From JACVRM01 sp963839815 (lineage in GTDB: Bacteria > Actinomycetota > Thermoleophilia > Gaiellales > Gaiellaceae), in contig CAWIWF010000006.1 in the NCBI GenBank assembly GCA_963839815.1, forward strand, positions 372,001 through 436,000: 64,000 bases of DNA, written 5' to 3'. Below the pieces are notes generated by a model. It had not been told where the DNA came from and ran no database searches. It saw only the letters and a list, made by a program, of their open reading frames with translations. The translations under genes and the position numbers were made by a program. This document shows positions 15,416 to 23,686 of the stretch, in pieces (the first letter of the stretch is position 1; every line of letters starts with the position of its first letter).

Positions 15416-16216
15416 CGCTCGCGACCGGCGACTCCCTGCGGCGGCTGCGCGAGACGCGCCCGCTCGTCCATCAGATCACCAACTACGTCGTCATGAACGA
15501 GACGGCGAACGCGACGCTCGCGCTCGGCGCGCTGCCGGTGATGGCGCATGCCCGCGAGGAGGTCGAGCAGATGGCGTCCGTGGCCGGGGCGCTGGTGCTC
15601 AACATCGGCACGCTCTCGCCACCCTGGGTCGAGGCGATGCTGCTCGCCGGCCGTGCCGCCAACCGTGCCGGCGTGCCCGTCGTCCTCGACCCGGTCGGCG
15701 CCGGCGCGACCGACTTCCGCACGCGAGACCGCTCGCCGCCTCGCCGACGGGATCGAGCTCGCGGTCGTGCGCGGGAACGCGGCCGAGATCGCGACGCTCG
15801 CCGGCCGCGAGGCGGAGATACGCGGCGTCGAGTCGATCGGCGCCTCCGAGCCGGCGGCGGAGATCGCACGAGCGGCTGCGCAGGCGCTCGGCTGCGTCGC
15901 GTCGGTGACCGGGCCGATCGACCACGTCTCGGACGGCGCGCGGGTGGTTGCGATCGCCAACGGGCACGAGCTGCTCGCCTCGGTCACCGGGACCGGGTGC
16001 ATGTCCACGGCCATGACCGGCTGCTTTCTCGCTGTTCGGCCCGACTCGCCGCTCGAGGCCGCGGCCGAGGCGCTCGTCGCCTTCGGCGTCGCGGGGGAGG
16101 ACGCTGCGCGCGAGGCGCGAGGGCCGGGCAGCTTCCACGTCGGCCTCTACGACGCGCTGGCAGCACTCGATCCGGACACGATCGACGGCAGGGCGCGGGC
16201 GTCCGAGCTGCCGTGA
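15412..16216 (+). CDS. thiM: Hydroxyethylthiazole kinase, frameshifted
   Basis: Salvages thiazole alcohol to its phosphate. The N-terminal part (RPLVHQITNYVVMNETANATLALGALPVM, DPVGAGATDFRT) is in the frame of ATG 15412. From about 15726 the protein continues one base out of phase (ETARRLADGIELAVVRGN, GNAAEIATLAG, SVTGTGCMSTAMTGCF). Removing one C at 15724-15727 (ACGCGAG) gives the family sequence FRTETARRLADG and a protein of about 267 residues. Its TGA overlaps the GTG of thiE. ThiM together with ThiE points to thiazole salvage; no thiazole-synthesis genes (thiG, thiS, thiF) are in the window. Confidence 0.85.
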
Positions 16217-16776
16217 AGCTGCATGCGCTCGTAGGGGAGCTGCCGGTCGCACGGGCGGCGCTCGAGGGCGGCGCCACCGTAGTGCAGCTGCGACTGAAGG
16301 GCGCTGCCACGTCCGAGGTGGTCGAGCGCGGCCGCGCGATCCGGGACCTCTGTCGCGAGCGCGGCGTCACCTTCGTCGTCAACGACGACGTCGATGCTGC
16401 GCTCGAGCTCGCCGCCGACGGTGTGCACCTCGGGCGTGGCGACAGCGGCGGGGAGCGCGCGCTCGCGGCGGGCCTGCTGGTCGGCCTCTCTGCGTCGTCG
16501 GTGGACGAAGCGCGGGACGCCGAGTTGCGCGGCGCGGCGTACGTCGGCGCGGGCCCCGTGTGGCCGACGCCGTCGAAGACCGACGCTGACCCGCCGATCG
16601 GCCTTGACGGGCTCGCGGAGCTGTGCGCGTCCGTCACCGTGCCGGTGGTCGCGATCGGTGGCGTCGACGAGAACAACGCCGGGGCGTGCATCGCCGCGGG
16701 GGCGGCCGGAGTGGCGGTCATCCGTGCCGCGGCTGCTGCCGAGCGGGTGCTGGCGGCGGTCGATGCGGCTCGCTGA
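16213..16776 (+). CDS. thiE: Thiamine-phosphate synthase
   Basis: Joins HMP-PP and thiazole phosphate to give thiamine monophosphate. 187 residues, a little shorter than the usual 205-220, mostly at the N-terminus. Signatures: GGATVVQLRLKG, FVVNDDVDAALELAADGVHLGRGD (pyrophosphate and Mg site), YVGAGPVWPTPSKTDADPPIG and VVAIGGVDENNAG. The GTG at 16213 overlaps the thiM stop (GTGA). The end overlaps thiL by 14 bp. Confidence 0.92.
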   Translation: MKLHALVGELPVARAALEGGATVVQLRLKGAATSEVVERGRAIRDLCRERGVTFVVNDDVDAALELAADGVHLGRGDSGGERALAAGLLVGLSASSVDEARDAELRGAAYVGAGPVWPTPSKTDADPPIGLDGLAELCASVTVPVVAIGGVDENNAGACIAAGAAGVAVIRAAAAAERVLAAVDAAR

Positions 16777-17656
16777 CGTCGGCGAGCTCGGGCTGCTCGC
16801 CGAGCTCGAGCGGCGAGGGCTTGCGCAGGCGATCGAGCACGACGCTGCGCTCGTCGAGCCCGACCTCGTCGTCACCCAGGACGCGCTCGTCGAGGACGTG
16901 CACTTCCGCTTCGCCTGGACGGGGTGGGAGGATCTCGGCTGGAAGGCGGCCGCCGTCAACCTCAGCGATCTCGCGGCCTCGGGGGCCGAGCCGCTTGGGC
17001 TCGTGGTCACGCTCGGCGCGCCGGGCGACACGCCCGTCGAACGGGTGCTCGAGCTCTACGAGGGGATGGCCGCGACCGGCGTGCCGGTCATCGGCGGCGA
17101 CACGACGGCGGCCCCGGCGGTCTGGCTGAGCGTGACCGCGCTCGGCCGCTCGCCGCACGTGCCGGGGCGAGCGGGGGCGAAGCCCGGGGACGTGCTGGTC
17201 GTGACTGGGCCGCTCGGCGGCTCCGGCGCGGGCTACGAGTGCCTGCGGACCGGGGTCGAGTCGCCACTCGTCGCCGCGCACCTGCGTCCGCCGCTTCGCC
17301 TCGACGAGGGGCGCCGGCTCGCCGCCGTGGCGACGGCGATGCTGGACATCTCCGACGGGCTCGCAACCGACGCCGGCCACCTCGCGCGCCGCTCGGGCGT
17401 GCACGTCGTGATCGAGCTCGAGCGCGTGCCGGTGGCGGAGGGTGTGCGCGAGGTCGCGGACCGCGCCGGGCGGAGCGTGTGGGAGCTCGCGTGCGGCTTC
17501 GGCGAGGACTACGAGCTGCTGGCGGCGGTCGGAGCCGAGTCCGCAGCCGCGCTCGGCTTCCCCGCCGTCGGCCGCTGCGAGAGGGGCGACGGTGTCGTGT
17601 TCGTCGACCGGCGCGGCGACGAGGTTCAGCTGCGCGGCTGGGAGCACTTCGCCTGA
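16763..17656 (+). CDS. thiL: Thiamine-monophosphate kinase
   Basis: Phosphorylates thiamine monophosphate to TPP, the last step of the operon and the source of the riboswitch ligand. 297 residues, AIR-synthase/ThiL fold: HDAALVEPDLVVTQDALVEDVHF, GWKAAAVNLSDLAASGAEP, VIGGDTTAAPAV, AMLDISDGLATDAGHLA, GEDYELLAAV. The ATG at 16763 lies inside thiE, so translation is coupled. Operon order thiD-thiM-thiE-thiL. Confidence 0.92.
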   Translation: MRLADVGELGLLAELERRGLAQAIEHDAALVEPDLVVTQDALVEDVHFRFAWTGWEDLGWKAAAVNLSDLAASGAEPLGLVVTLGAPGDTPVERVLELYEGMAATGVPVIGGDTTAAPAVWLSVTALGRSPHVPGRAGAKPGDVLVVTGPLGGSGAGYECLRTGVESPLVAAHLRPPLRLDEGRRLAAVATAMLDISDGLATDAGHLARRSGVHVVIELERVPVAEGVREVADRAGRSVWELACGFGEDYELLAAVGAESAAALGFPAVGRCERGDGVVFVDRRGDEVQLRGWEHFA

Positions 17657-17660
17657 GGGT

Positions 17661-17666
17661 TACGCT
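17661..17666 (+). promoter_or_regulatory. -10 element TACGCT
   Basis: TACGCT, six bases (CGCCGC), then ATG at 17673. Only four bases separate the thiL stop from this box, so the thioredoxin can be expressed apart from the riboswitch operon. Confidence 0.6.
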
Positions 17667-17672
17667 CGCCGC

Positions 17673-18005
17673 ATGCGCCCGGTGACCGGCGAGACGTTCG
17701 AGCGCGAGGTGCTCGCGGCGCCGCGGCCGGTCGTGGTCGACTTCTGGGCGCCCTGGTGCGGGCCCTGCAAGGTGGTCGAGCCCGTGTTCGAGCGGCTGGC
17801 GGCAGCGCACGCGGGGCGGGTGGACTTCGTTCGGCTGGACGTCGACGCCGACCCCGCCACGGCCTCGCGCTACGACGTGCTCACCCTGCCCACCGCGATC
17901 CTCTTCGCAGGCGGCGAGCCGCGCGTGGCGCTTGCCGGCGCCCGCCGGCAAGCCGACTACGAGCGCGCCTGGGCGATCTGGCTGGGGGACGCGCCGGCGC
18001 CCTGA
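17673..18005 (+). CDS. Thioredoxin
   Basis: A 110-residue cytosolic thioredoxin fold. Active site WAPWCGPCKVVEPVFE, preceded by PVVVDF, with the cis-Pro loop TLPTAILFAGGEP. No signal peptide. Reduces protein disulfides; whether it is the main TrxA cannot be told. Own promoter 6 nt before the ATG. Confidence 0.92.
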   Translation: MRPVTGETFEREVLAAPRPVVVDFWAPWCGPCKVVEPVFERLAAAHAGRVDFVRLDVDADPATASRYDVLTLPTAILFAGGEPRVALAGARRQADYERAWAIWLGDAPAP

Positions 18006-18283
18006 CCGGGTTGCGCACGCGGCCGGCCAACGTGCGGGCGGAGCCGGCGGTCACCCGCCGCGCGCGCCGCCCCCGCCGCCCTTGCCGCTCGGAGCCCGCG
18101 CGCCGGCGCCGGCCGGCACCGAATCGACCCACTCTCGGCACAGACACGCGCGCCTTTCGCGGGTACCGTCGGCGACGGGCGGGTGGTGGAGGCGCTCTCC
18201 CCTTCTAGGGAGGGTGGGGCATGGGGTCGAGGGTTGGCCCTGTCTCGCGGGAGGCAGTGTCCGTTCTGGGGACGTGTCTCTGC
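18006..18283. other. Intergenic region with dispersed repeat, no gene
   Basis: 278 bp between convergent genes. Holds repeat copy A (18133-18222). The remainder has G/C-rich inverted fragments but no convincing reading frame. Confidence 0.5.
18133..18222 (+). repeat. 90-bp dispersed repeat, copy A
   Basis: Nearly identical to the reverse complement of 23021-23110; about 78 of 90 positions agree by eye, with a 35-bp block from GGTACCGTCGGCGACGGG to GGAGGCGCT unchanged. It contains the hairpin CCGTCG-G-CGACGG and a CTCCCCTTCTAGGGAG fold. Confidence 0.75.
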
Positions 18284-19009
18284 TCAGAGCCGGCCGCGGG
18301 CGGCGGCGAGGCGCAGCGCAGGCACCTTCCAGACGGCTTCGAGCACGATCGCGCGGCTCATCTTCGAGCCGCCGGCCTCGCGATCGACGAACGTGATCGG
18401 CACCTCGGCGACGCTGAAGCCGGCGCGGATGGCGCGATACGTCGTCTCGATCTGGAACGCATAACCGCGTGATCCGACCGCGGCCAGGTCGATGCGCTCG
18501 AGCACCTCGCGCCGGTAGCACTTGAAGCCGCCGGTCAGGTCGCGAACGCGGAGGCCGAGCAGACGCTGTGCGTAGAGCGAGCCTCCTCGCGAGATCGCCC
18601 GGCGCAGCGGACCCCAGTTCCGCACGCCGCCGCCCGGGACGTACCGCGAGCCCAGCACGAGGTCGGCATCGGCGGCGGCGGCGATCAGCCGGGGCACGTC
18701 GGCCGGCGCGTGCGAGAAGTCGCAGTCCATCTCCATCACGAGCGCGGCGTCTCCGGCGAGCGCGCGCCGGAACCCGTCCAGGTACGCCGGCCCGAGCCCC
18801 TGCTTCTTCTGCCGGTGGAGGACGTCGACGAACGGCAGCTCACGGGCGAGGTCGTCGGCGAGCGCGCCCGTGCCGTCGGGCGAGGCGTCGTCGATGACGA
18901 GGACGCCGTCGTCCGGCTCGAGCACGCCCGCGAGCGCCCGCACCATCGGCTCGAGGTTCTCGCGCTCGTTGTACGTGGGCAGGCAGATGAGCGCGCGCAC
19001 GGGGCCCAT
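18284..19009 (-). CDS. Dolichol/polyprenol-phosphate mannosyltransferase-like glycosyltransferase (GT2)
   Basis: A 241-residue GT2 enzyme of the DPM1/Ppm1 type, which transfers a hexose from GDP-mannose (or a related donor) to polyprenyl phosphate at the membrane face. Signatures: ALICLPTYNERENLEPMV, VLVIDDASPDGTG, KQGLGPAYLDGFRRAL, VMEMDCDFSHAPADVP (metal-binding Asp motif), LGSRYVPGGGVRNWG, DLTGGFKCYRREVLE and IEVPITFVDRE-like EVPITFVDR. No C-terminal membrane domain, as in bacterial Ppm1 catalytic subunits. The ATG at 19009 is preferred over 19054 because homologues start at this strand. Confidence 0.88.
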   Translation of the reverse strand: MGPVRALICLPTYNERENLEPMVRALAGVLEPDDGVLVIDDASPDGTGALADDLARELPFVDVLHRQKKQGLGPAYLDGFRRALAGDAALVMEMDCDFSHAPADVPRLIAAAADADLVLGSRYVPGGGVRNWGPLRRAISRGGSLYAQRLLGLRVRDLTGGFKCYRREVLERIDLAAVGSRGYAFQIETTYRAIRAGFSVAEVPITFVDREAGGSKMSRAIVLEAVWKVPALRLAAARGRL

Positions 19010-19134
19010 CTTGACCGGAATCCGGGGGCCTCCGTCCTCGCCGAGCCTCTCCACCTGCGCCTCGCCGGGCTCGGCAGGCAGACTGCGCCCCGGTGCAAGC
19101 GCGGCGACGAGCGAGCGACGGAGGCCGCTGACCG

Positions 19135-20829
19135 GTGGCCGGGCTGCCGCGCAACGCAGACGTCGCCGACCAGTTCGACCTGCTCGCCGACCTGCTCGAG
19201 CTCGACGACCGCGACGCCTTCCAGGTCATCGCCTATCGCCGAGCCGCCGCGCTGATCCGTGAGACGCCGCGGCCGATCGCGGAGCTCGCGCTCGCCGGCC
19301 GCGCGAAGGAGCTGCCGGGCATCGGCGCCACCATCGAGGGCAAGATCGTCCAGATCGCCGAGAGCGGCGAGATGGAGGCGCTGACGAAGCGCAAGGCGGG
19401 AGTGCCGCCCGAGGTCGTGACCTTCATGCGCCTGCCGGGCCTCGGCCCGAAGACGGTGCGGCGCATCTGGCAGGAGCTAGGCGTCACCACGCGCGAAGAG
19501 CTGCGCCAGGCTGCGAGCGACCAGCGGCTGCGGACGCTGCGTGGGCTCGGGCCGAAGACCGAGGAGAACGTGCTCCGCGCCCTGGCTGCGAAGCCCTCCG
19601 GGCCGCCCCGCACCCTCCTCGGTACCGCCCTGCCCGCGCTGCTGGCGGTCGCCGAGGTGCTGCGGGAGCACCCGGCAGCCGACCTCGTCTCCGAGGCGGG
19701 CAGCGCGCGGCGCCGGCGGGAGACGGTGCGCGACCTCGACATCATCGCCACCGCCACCGACCCGGCTGCGCTGACCGGGTACCTGACAGAGCTCGCGTGG
19801 GTCGCCGAGGTCACCGCGCACGGTCCCACGAAGGCGGCGGTGGTCTCGCACGACGGCCTTCGCTTCGACCTGCGCGTGGTGCCGCCGGACGCCTACGGCA
19901 ACCTGCTGCAGCACTTCACGGGCTCCAAGGAGCACAACGTGGCGCTGCGCGAGGATGCCGTCCGTCGTGGGTTCTCGATCTCGGAGTACGGCGTGACCAA
20001 CTCCGAGACGCGCGAGGTCTTCCAGACGCGCTCCGAGGCCGAGCTCTACGAGTTCCTCGGCTACCAGTTCATTCCGCCCGAGCTTCGCGAGCACCGCGGG
20101 GAGCTCGCCGCCGCACGCGCGGGCACGCTCCCGGAGCGGCTCGTCGAGGCCGACGACCTGCGCGGCGACCTGCACACGCACACGCGCTGGTCCGACGGGC
20201 GCAACACGGTCGAGGAGATGGCAACGGCGGCACGCGAGCGCGGCTACGCCTACCTGGCGATCTGCGACCACTCCCAGCGGCTGCGCGACGGCGGCCTCGC
20301 CGCCCAGGGCGAGGAGATCGCGGCCGTCGCCCAGCGCGTCAAGCCGTTGCGGCTGCTGCGTGGCGTCGAGGTCAACATCCGCGCGGACGGCAGCGTCGAC
20401 CTGTCCGACGACGAGCTCGCAGGGCTTGACTGGGTGGTCGCCTCCCTCCACTCCAGCTTCGACCGCAGTCCCACCGAGCGCCTCCTGGCGGCGATGGAGA
20501 ATCCGCACGTCGACTGCATCGGGCACCCGACCGGCCGCAAGATCAACCGACGCGCGCCGGCGGACGTCGACCTCGAGCGGCTGATCGAGGGTGCGCTCGC
20601 GACCGGAACCGCCCTCGAGCTGAACTCCCAACCCGACCGGCTCGACCTCACCGACGCGCACGCGCGCGCCGCGGCCGAGGCGGGCGTCCGGCTGCCGATC
20701 AACAGCGACGGCCACGGGGTGGAGACGCTCCAGTACGTCGCCATCGGCGTCGCGCAGGCACGGCGGGCCTGGCTGACCGCCGAGCAGGTGCTGAACACCC
20801 AACCGTGGTCGACCATCCGCCCTCGGTGA
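19135..20829 (+). CDS. polX: DNA polymerase/3'-5' exonuclease PolX
   Basis: Family X repair polymerase with a C-terminal PHP nuclease; 564 residues. The N-terminal helix-hairpin-helix region (DQFDLLADLLELDDRDAFQVIAYRRAA, LPGIGATIEGKI, LPGLGPKTVRRIW, LRGLGPKTEENVL) precedes the palm with DLDII (about 201). The PHP domain begins DLHTHTRWSDG (about 345) and continues AICDHSQRL, VASLHSSF, DCIGHPTGR and NSDGHGVETL, all metal ligands present. Acts in gap filling and base excision repair. The GTG start has no clear promoter hexamer beside it. The 3' end overlaps the next gene. Confidence 0.93.
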   Translation: MAGLPRNADVADQFDLLADLLELDDRDAFQVIAYRRAAALIRETPRPIAELALAGRAKELPGIGATIEGKIVQIAESGEMEALTKRKAGVPPEVVTFMRLPGLGPKTVRRIWQELGVTTREELRQAASDQRLRTLRGLGPKTEENVLRALAAKPSGPPRTLLGTALPALLAVAEVLREHPAADLVSEAGSARRRRETVRDLDIIATATDPAALTGYLTELAWVAEVTAHGPTKAAVVSHDGLRFDLRVVPPDAYGNLLQHFTGSKEHNVALREDAVRRGFSISEYGVTNSETREVFQTRSEAELYEFLGYQFIPPELREHRGELAAARAGTLPERLVEADDLRGDLHTHTRWSDGRNTVEEMATAARERGYAYLAICDHSQRLRDGGLAAQGEEIAAVAQRVKPLRLLRGVEVNIRADGSVDLSDDELAGLDWVVASLHSSFDRSPTERLLAAMENPHVDCIGHPTGRKINRRAPADVDLERLIEGALATGTALELNSQPDRLDLTDAHARAAAEAGVRLPINSDGHGVETLQYVAIGVAQARRAWLTAEQVLNTQPWSTIRPR

Positions 20830-22130
20830 GCGGTTTCCGCGACGACGGCTACGCGGCCGTCGACTGGGTGGCGGGCTACCTGGAGCGCGTCGGCGAGCTG
20901 CCGGTCCTGGCCCAGGTGCGGCCGGGCGACCTGACGGCGAGGCTCCCGGCAGCGCCGCCGGAGGAGCCGGAGCCGTTCGCCGCGGTGCTGCGTGACCTCG
21001 ACGAGCTCCTCCTGCCGGCCGTCACCCACTGGAACCACCCGCGCTTCTTCGCCTACTTCGCCACGAGTGCCGCCGGGCCGGCGATCCTGGCCGAGCTGGT
21101 CGCGGCGGCGCTCAACAACGTGGCCTTCCTCTGGCGCACGTCGCCCGCGGCCACCGAGCTCGAGTACCACGTGCTCGGCTGGCTCGCGCAGCTCCTGGGC
21201 CTGCCGTCCGGCTGGCACGGGCACATCGAGGACACGGCCTCCACCTCGACGCTGGCCGCGCTGGCGGCCGCCCGTACGGTCCGCCCGGACGCCCGCGTCG
21301 TCGTCTGCTCCGAGCACGCCCACTCGTCCGTGGACAAGGCGGCGCGGCTGCTCGAGCTGGAGGTGCGCAAGGTGCCGGTGGACGCCGCCTACCGGCTCCG
21401 CCCCGACGAGCTCGACCTGGACGGCGCCTGTGCGGCGGTGGCGACGGTCGGAACGACATCCACGACCTCCATCGATCCGGTGCGCGCGATTGCGGAGCGC
21501 TGCGCCCAGGCCGGCGTCTGGTTGCACGTGGACGCTGCCTACGCCGGGTCCGCGATGGTGTGCCCGGAGCTGCGCTGGGCATTCGACGGCGTCGAGCTCG
21601 CGGACTCGCTCGTCGTCAATGCACACAAATGGCTCTTCGTGCCCATGGACTGCTCGTGTCTCTGGACGAGCCGGCCGGAGGTGCTTCGCGAGACGTTCAG
21701 CCTCGTCCCGGCTTACCTCGAGACCACCGACGAGGAAGCCCTCAGCCTCATGGACTACGGCCCGGCGCTCGGCCGCCGCTTCCGCGCGCTCAAGCTCTGG
21801 GCGGTGCTGCGATGCTTCGGCCGCAGCGGGCTGCAGGCGGTCTTCCGCGAGCACCTGCGGCTGGCAGCGCTGTTCGAGGAGTGGGTGCGGGAGGAGCCGG
21901 GCTGGGAGGTGGTGGCCCCACGTCCGCTCTCGGTCGTCTGCTTCCGGCGGGAGGGCAGCGACGCGGAGAACGCAGCGATCGTCGCGAGCGTGAACGAGAG
22001 CGGCGAGGCGTTCATCTCGCAGACCGAGCTCGATGGCCGCTACGTGCTCCGGCTCGCCGTCGGCAACCTGCAGACGACCGAGGCAGACGTGCAGCGTGGG
22101 TGGGACGCGATCCGCCGAGCTGCCGGCTAG
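20805..22130 (+). CDS. PLP-dependent group II decarboxylase (aromatic amino acid decarboxylase-like)
   Basis: A 441-residue fold-type I decarboxylase. PLP contacts: EDTASTSTLAALAAAR, HAHSSVDKAARLLELEV, HVDAAYAGSAMVCPE, and the Schiff-base Lys in NAHKWLFVPMDCS. N-terminal WNHPRFFAYF and LNNVAFLWRTSPAATELE are typical of the aromatic L-amino acid/tyrosine decarboxylase branch. The substrate cannot be set from sequence alone. The start could be GTG 20805, inside polX, or GTG 20826. Its TAG interlocks with the stop of otsB on the other strand (CTAG). Confidence 0.85.
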   Translation: MVDHPPSVSGFRDDGYAAVDWVAGYLERVGELPVLAQVRPGDLTARLPAAPPEEPEPFAAVLRDLDELLLPAVTHWNHPRFFAYFATSAAGPAILAELVAAALNNVAFLWRTSPAATELEYHVLGWLAQLLGLPSGWHGHIEDTASTSTLAALAAARTVRPDARVVVCSEHAHSSVDKAARLLELEVRKVPVDAAYRLRPDELDLDGACAAVATVGTTSTTSIDPVRAIAERCAQAGVWLHVDAAYAGSAMVCPELRWAFDGVELADSLVVNAHKWLFVPMDCSCLWTSRPEVLRETFSLVPAYLETTDEEALSLMDYGPALGRRFRALKLWAVLRCFGRSGLQAVFREHLRLAALFEEWVREEPGWEVVAPRPLSVVCFRREGSDAENAAIVASVNESGEAFISQTELDGRYVLRLAVGNLQTTEADVQRGWDAIRRAAG

Positions 22131-22840
22131 AGCGCGCGGAGGAGCTGCAGGACGCCGTCCGTCCCGTCGACGAGGAGGTCGGCTGCCTCCTCGACGGCGA
22201 CAGGCAGCTCGGGAGAGCGCACGCCGACCGCCACGCCGAGCTCGAGCTCGTGCACGGCGTGGAAGGCGTCGACGTCGGTGGTGTCGTCGCCGGCGTAGAG
22301 CGCCCGGCGCAGGCCCTGCTTCGCAAGCAGGTGACGGACGGCGGTGCCCTTGTCCGCGGCGACGGGCGGGCGCAACTCGAGCACCTTGCGGCCGAAGCGA
22401 GCATCGATTCCCTCTCGGCGAGCCGCCTCCGCCACACGCTCGAGGAGGGCGCGGGCTCCCTCGGGGTCGGCTGCCGTGCGGTAGTGGAAGGAGAGCGTCA
22501 CCCCCTTGTCCTCGGCGGGCCAGTCCACCCGTGCGGCGAAGTCGAGAAGCCTGTCGCGCCAGGCGCGCGCCTCGGGCGCGAGCTCGAGGCCGTGCGAGCC
22601 GACGGAGGCAATGCCATCCACCCCGACGAGGCGATCGACCTCCTCGCCCGCACGTCCGCTCACCGCGGCCACGAGTGCGTAGCGCCTGCGGAGCCGGTCG
22701 AGCTCCGAGCGCGCCGCCTCGGGCACCTGGGCGTCCTCCGGCCGGTCGACGATGGGGGCGAGCGTCCCGTCCACGTCGAGGATCACGGCGGCGAGCGACG
22801 GCTCTGCCGCGAGCCGAGCGAGATCACCCGAGAGCTCCAT
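22127..22840 (-). CDS. otsB: Trehalose-6-phosphate phosphatase
   Basis: Removes phosphate from trehalose 6-phosphate; 237 residues, HAD type IIB. Motif I ILDVDGTLAPI, then AAVSGRAGEEVDRLVG, SHGLELAPEARAW, KGVTLSFHYRTA, LELRPPVAADKGTAVRHLL and motif IV YAGDDTTDVDAF. Start at ATG 22840, six bases after TACGCT on the minus strand. No trehalose-6-phosphate synthase (OtsA) is in the window. Confidence 0.9.
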   Translation of the reverse strand: MELSGDLARLAAEPSLAAVILDVDGTLAPIVDRPEDAQVPEAARSELDRLRRRYALVAAVSGRAGEEVDRLVGVDGIASVGSHGLELAPEARAWRDRLLDFAARVDWPAEDKGVTLSFHYRTAADPEGARALLERVAEAARREGIDARFGRKVLELRPPVAADKGTAVRHLLAKQGLRRALYAGDDTTDVDAFHAVHELELGVAVGVRSPELPVAVEEAADLLVDGTDGVLQLLRAL

Positions 22841-22846
22841 GGGCGT

Positions 22847-22852
22847 AGCGTA
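22847..22852 (-). promoter_or_regulatory. -10 element TACGCT for otsB
   Basis: Minus-strand TACGCT, six bases, then ATG at 22840. Confidence 0.6.
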
Positions 22853-23279
22853 CGGAGCCGCAGGGTTCACGATCCCCCAACGGCCTGTCGCGCGAGCCGC
22901 TCCCTCGGGCTGGGCCGCCTGCCGCCCGAAGATCACCGTCCGGCGAGCCAGGCCTGCCCGTGCCGCTGGCCCGCCCGCTCCCGCCAGCAGTCCCGTCCGA
23001 AGAGGACATGTCCCCCGACCGTGCCCCACCCTCCCAAGAGGGGAAAGCGCCTCCACCACCCGCCCGTCGCCGACGGTACCGGCGAGATGCGCGCGTGTCA
23101 GTGCCGAACGTGCGCCAGATGTGTGCCGCCGGCGACATCGACAGGCCGCCGAGTGGGGCGGTTCCACCTCCGTCTGCCGAGCGAGCGCGCTGCTCCGGCG
23201 CCGCTGCGGCTCACCGAGGGTCTCCGTCGGGCTGCACCGGCCAGCCGGCGCGTCGGGGCACGCGGCCGGATTGCCGCCG
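22853..23279. other. Intergenic region between divergent genes, with repeats
   Basis: About 430 bp without a gene. It holds a GGACATGTCC palindrome (23004-23013), repeat copy B (23021-23110) and nothing else I can identify. Confidence 0.5.
23021..23110 (-). repeat. 90-bp dispersed repeat, copy B (inverted)
   Basis: Opposite orientation to copy A at 18133-18222. The unchanged core includes GGTACCGTCGGCGACGGGC and GGTGGTGGAGGCGCT; divergence is concentrated at the ends and around TCTAGGG/TTGGG. Confidence 0.75.
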
Positions 23280-23285
23280 TATCCT
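23280..23285 (+). promoter_or_regulatory. -10 element TATCCT
   Basis: TATCCT, six bases (CCGCCG), then GTG at 23292: the same geometry as the other leaderless starts, but here it points at a short reading frame and not at the exporter itself. Confidence 0.55.
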
Positions 23286-23291
23286 CCGCCG

Positions 23292-23330
23292 GTGCGCCGC
23301 TGCCCTCCGCTCAGGCTTGCCTGCCCGTGA
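23292..23330 (+). CDS. Possible 12-codon cysteine-containing leader peptide
   Basis: GTG CGC CGC TGC CCT CCG CTC AGG CTT GCC TGC CCG TGA encodes M-R-R-C-P-P-L-R-L-A-C-P. Its GTG sits exactly 6 nt after TATCCT, and its TGA overlaps the exporter GTG (GTGA at 23327-23330). Two Cys codons, a Pro-Pro pair and stop-start overlap upstream of a sulfur-anion exporter suggest cysteine-responsive translational coupling, as known for leaderless cysteine peptides in mycobacteria. It is short enough to be chance. Confidence 0.4.
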   Translation: MRRCPPLRLACP

Positions 23331-23686
23331 CGCCCGGCGCCCGCCTTGCTCTGATCGGGCTCGCAGCCGGGCTCTTCTCGGCGCTCTTCGGCGTCGGGGG
23401 CGGCATCATCATCGTGCCGCTCCTCGTCCTCGTCGCCGGCTTCTCGCCGCGTCCGGCCACGGGCACCTCCCTTGCCGCCATCGGGCTGATCGCGCTCGCC
23501 GGCACTGTGCTCTACGGGCTGCGCGGCCACGTCGAGGTCGGCCAGGCCGCTCTCGTGGGCCTGCCTGCGGCCGCCGGCGCGGTTGCGGGTGCCGTGATGC
23601 AGCAGCGCATCCCGGTGCGCACCCTCTCGCTCGCCTTCGCCGGACTGCTCGCGCTCATCGGCCTGCGGCTGGTGATCGTCGGATGA
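23327..23686 (+). CDS. TauE/SafE-type anion exporter, N-terminal half protein
   Basis: A 119-residue membrane protein with about four hydrophobic spans. It carries one copy of the family signature GLFSALFGVGGGIIIVPLLVL, then PRPATGTSLAAIGLIAL. Full TauE/SafE proteins (about 250 residues) contain two such repeats; this gene encodes only the first. The second repeat is the next gene, overlapping by ATGA. The two halves probably assemble as a heterodimer that moves sulfite or a related organosulfur anion. The GTG at 23327 is the first in-frame start after the promoter. Confidence 0.75.
   Translation: MTPGARLALIGLAAGLFSALFGVGGGIIIVPLLVLVAGFSPRPATGTSLAAIGLIALAGTVLYGLRGHVEVGQAALVGLPAAAGAVAGAVMQQRIPVRTLSLAFAGLLALIGLRLVIVG

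Noticed and set aside
15412..16776. A single thiM-thiE fusion protein
   Set aside because: The continuous frame is produced by the one-base shift inside thiM. The middle is Arg-rich nonsense, whereas the shifted frame holds the real ThiM core and ends at 16216.
22127..23530. Longer otsB beginning upstream of ATG 22840
   Set aside because: The extra codons run through the 90-bp repeat, and a -10 box lies 6 nt before ATG 22840.
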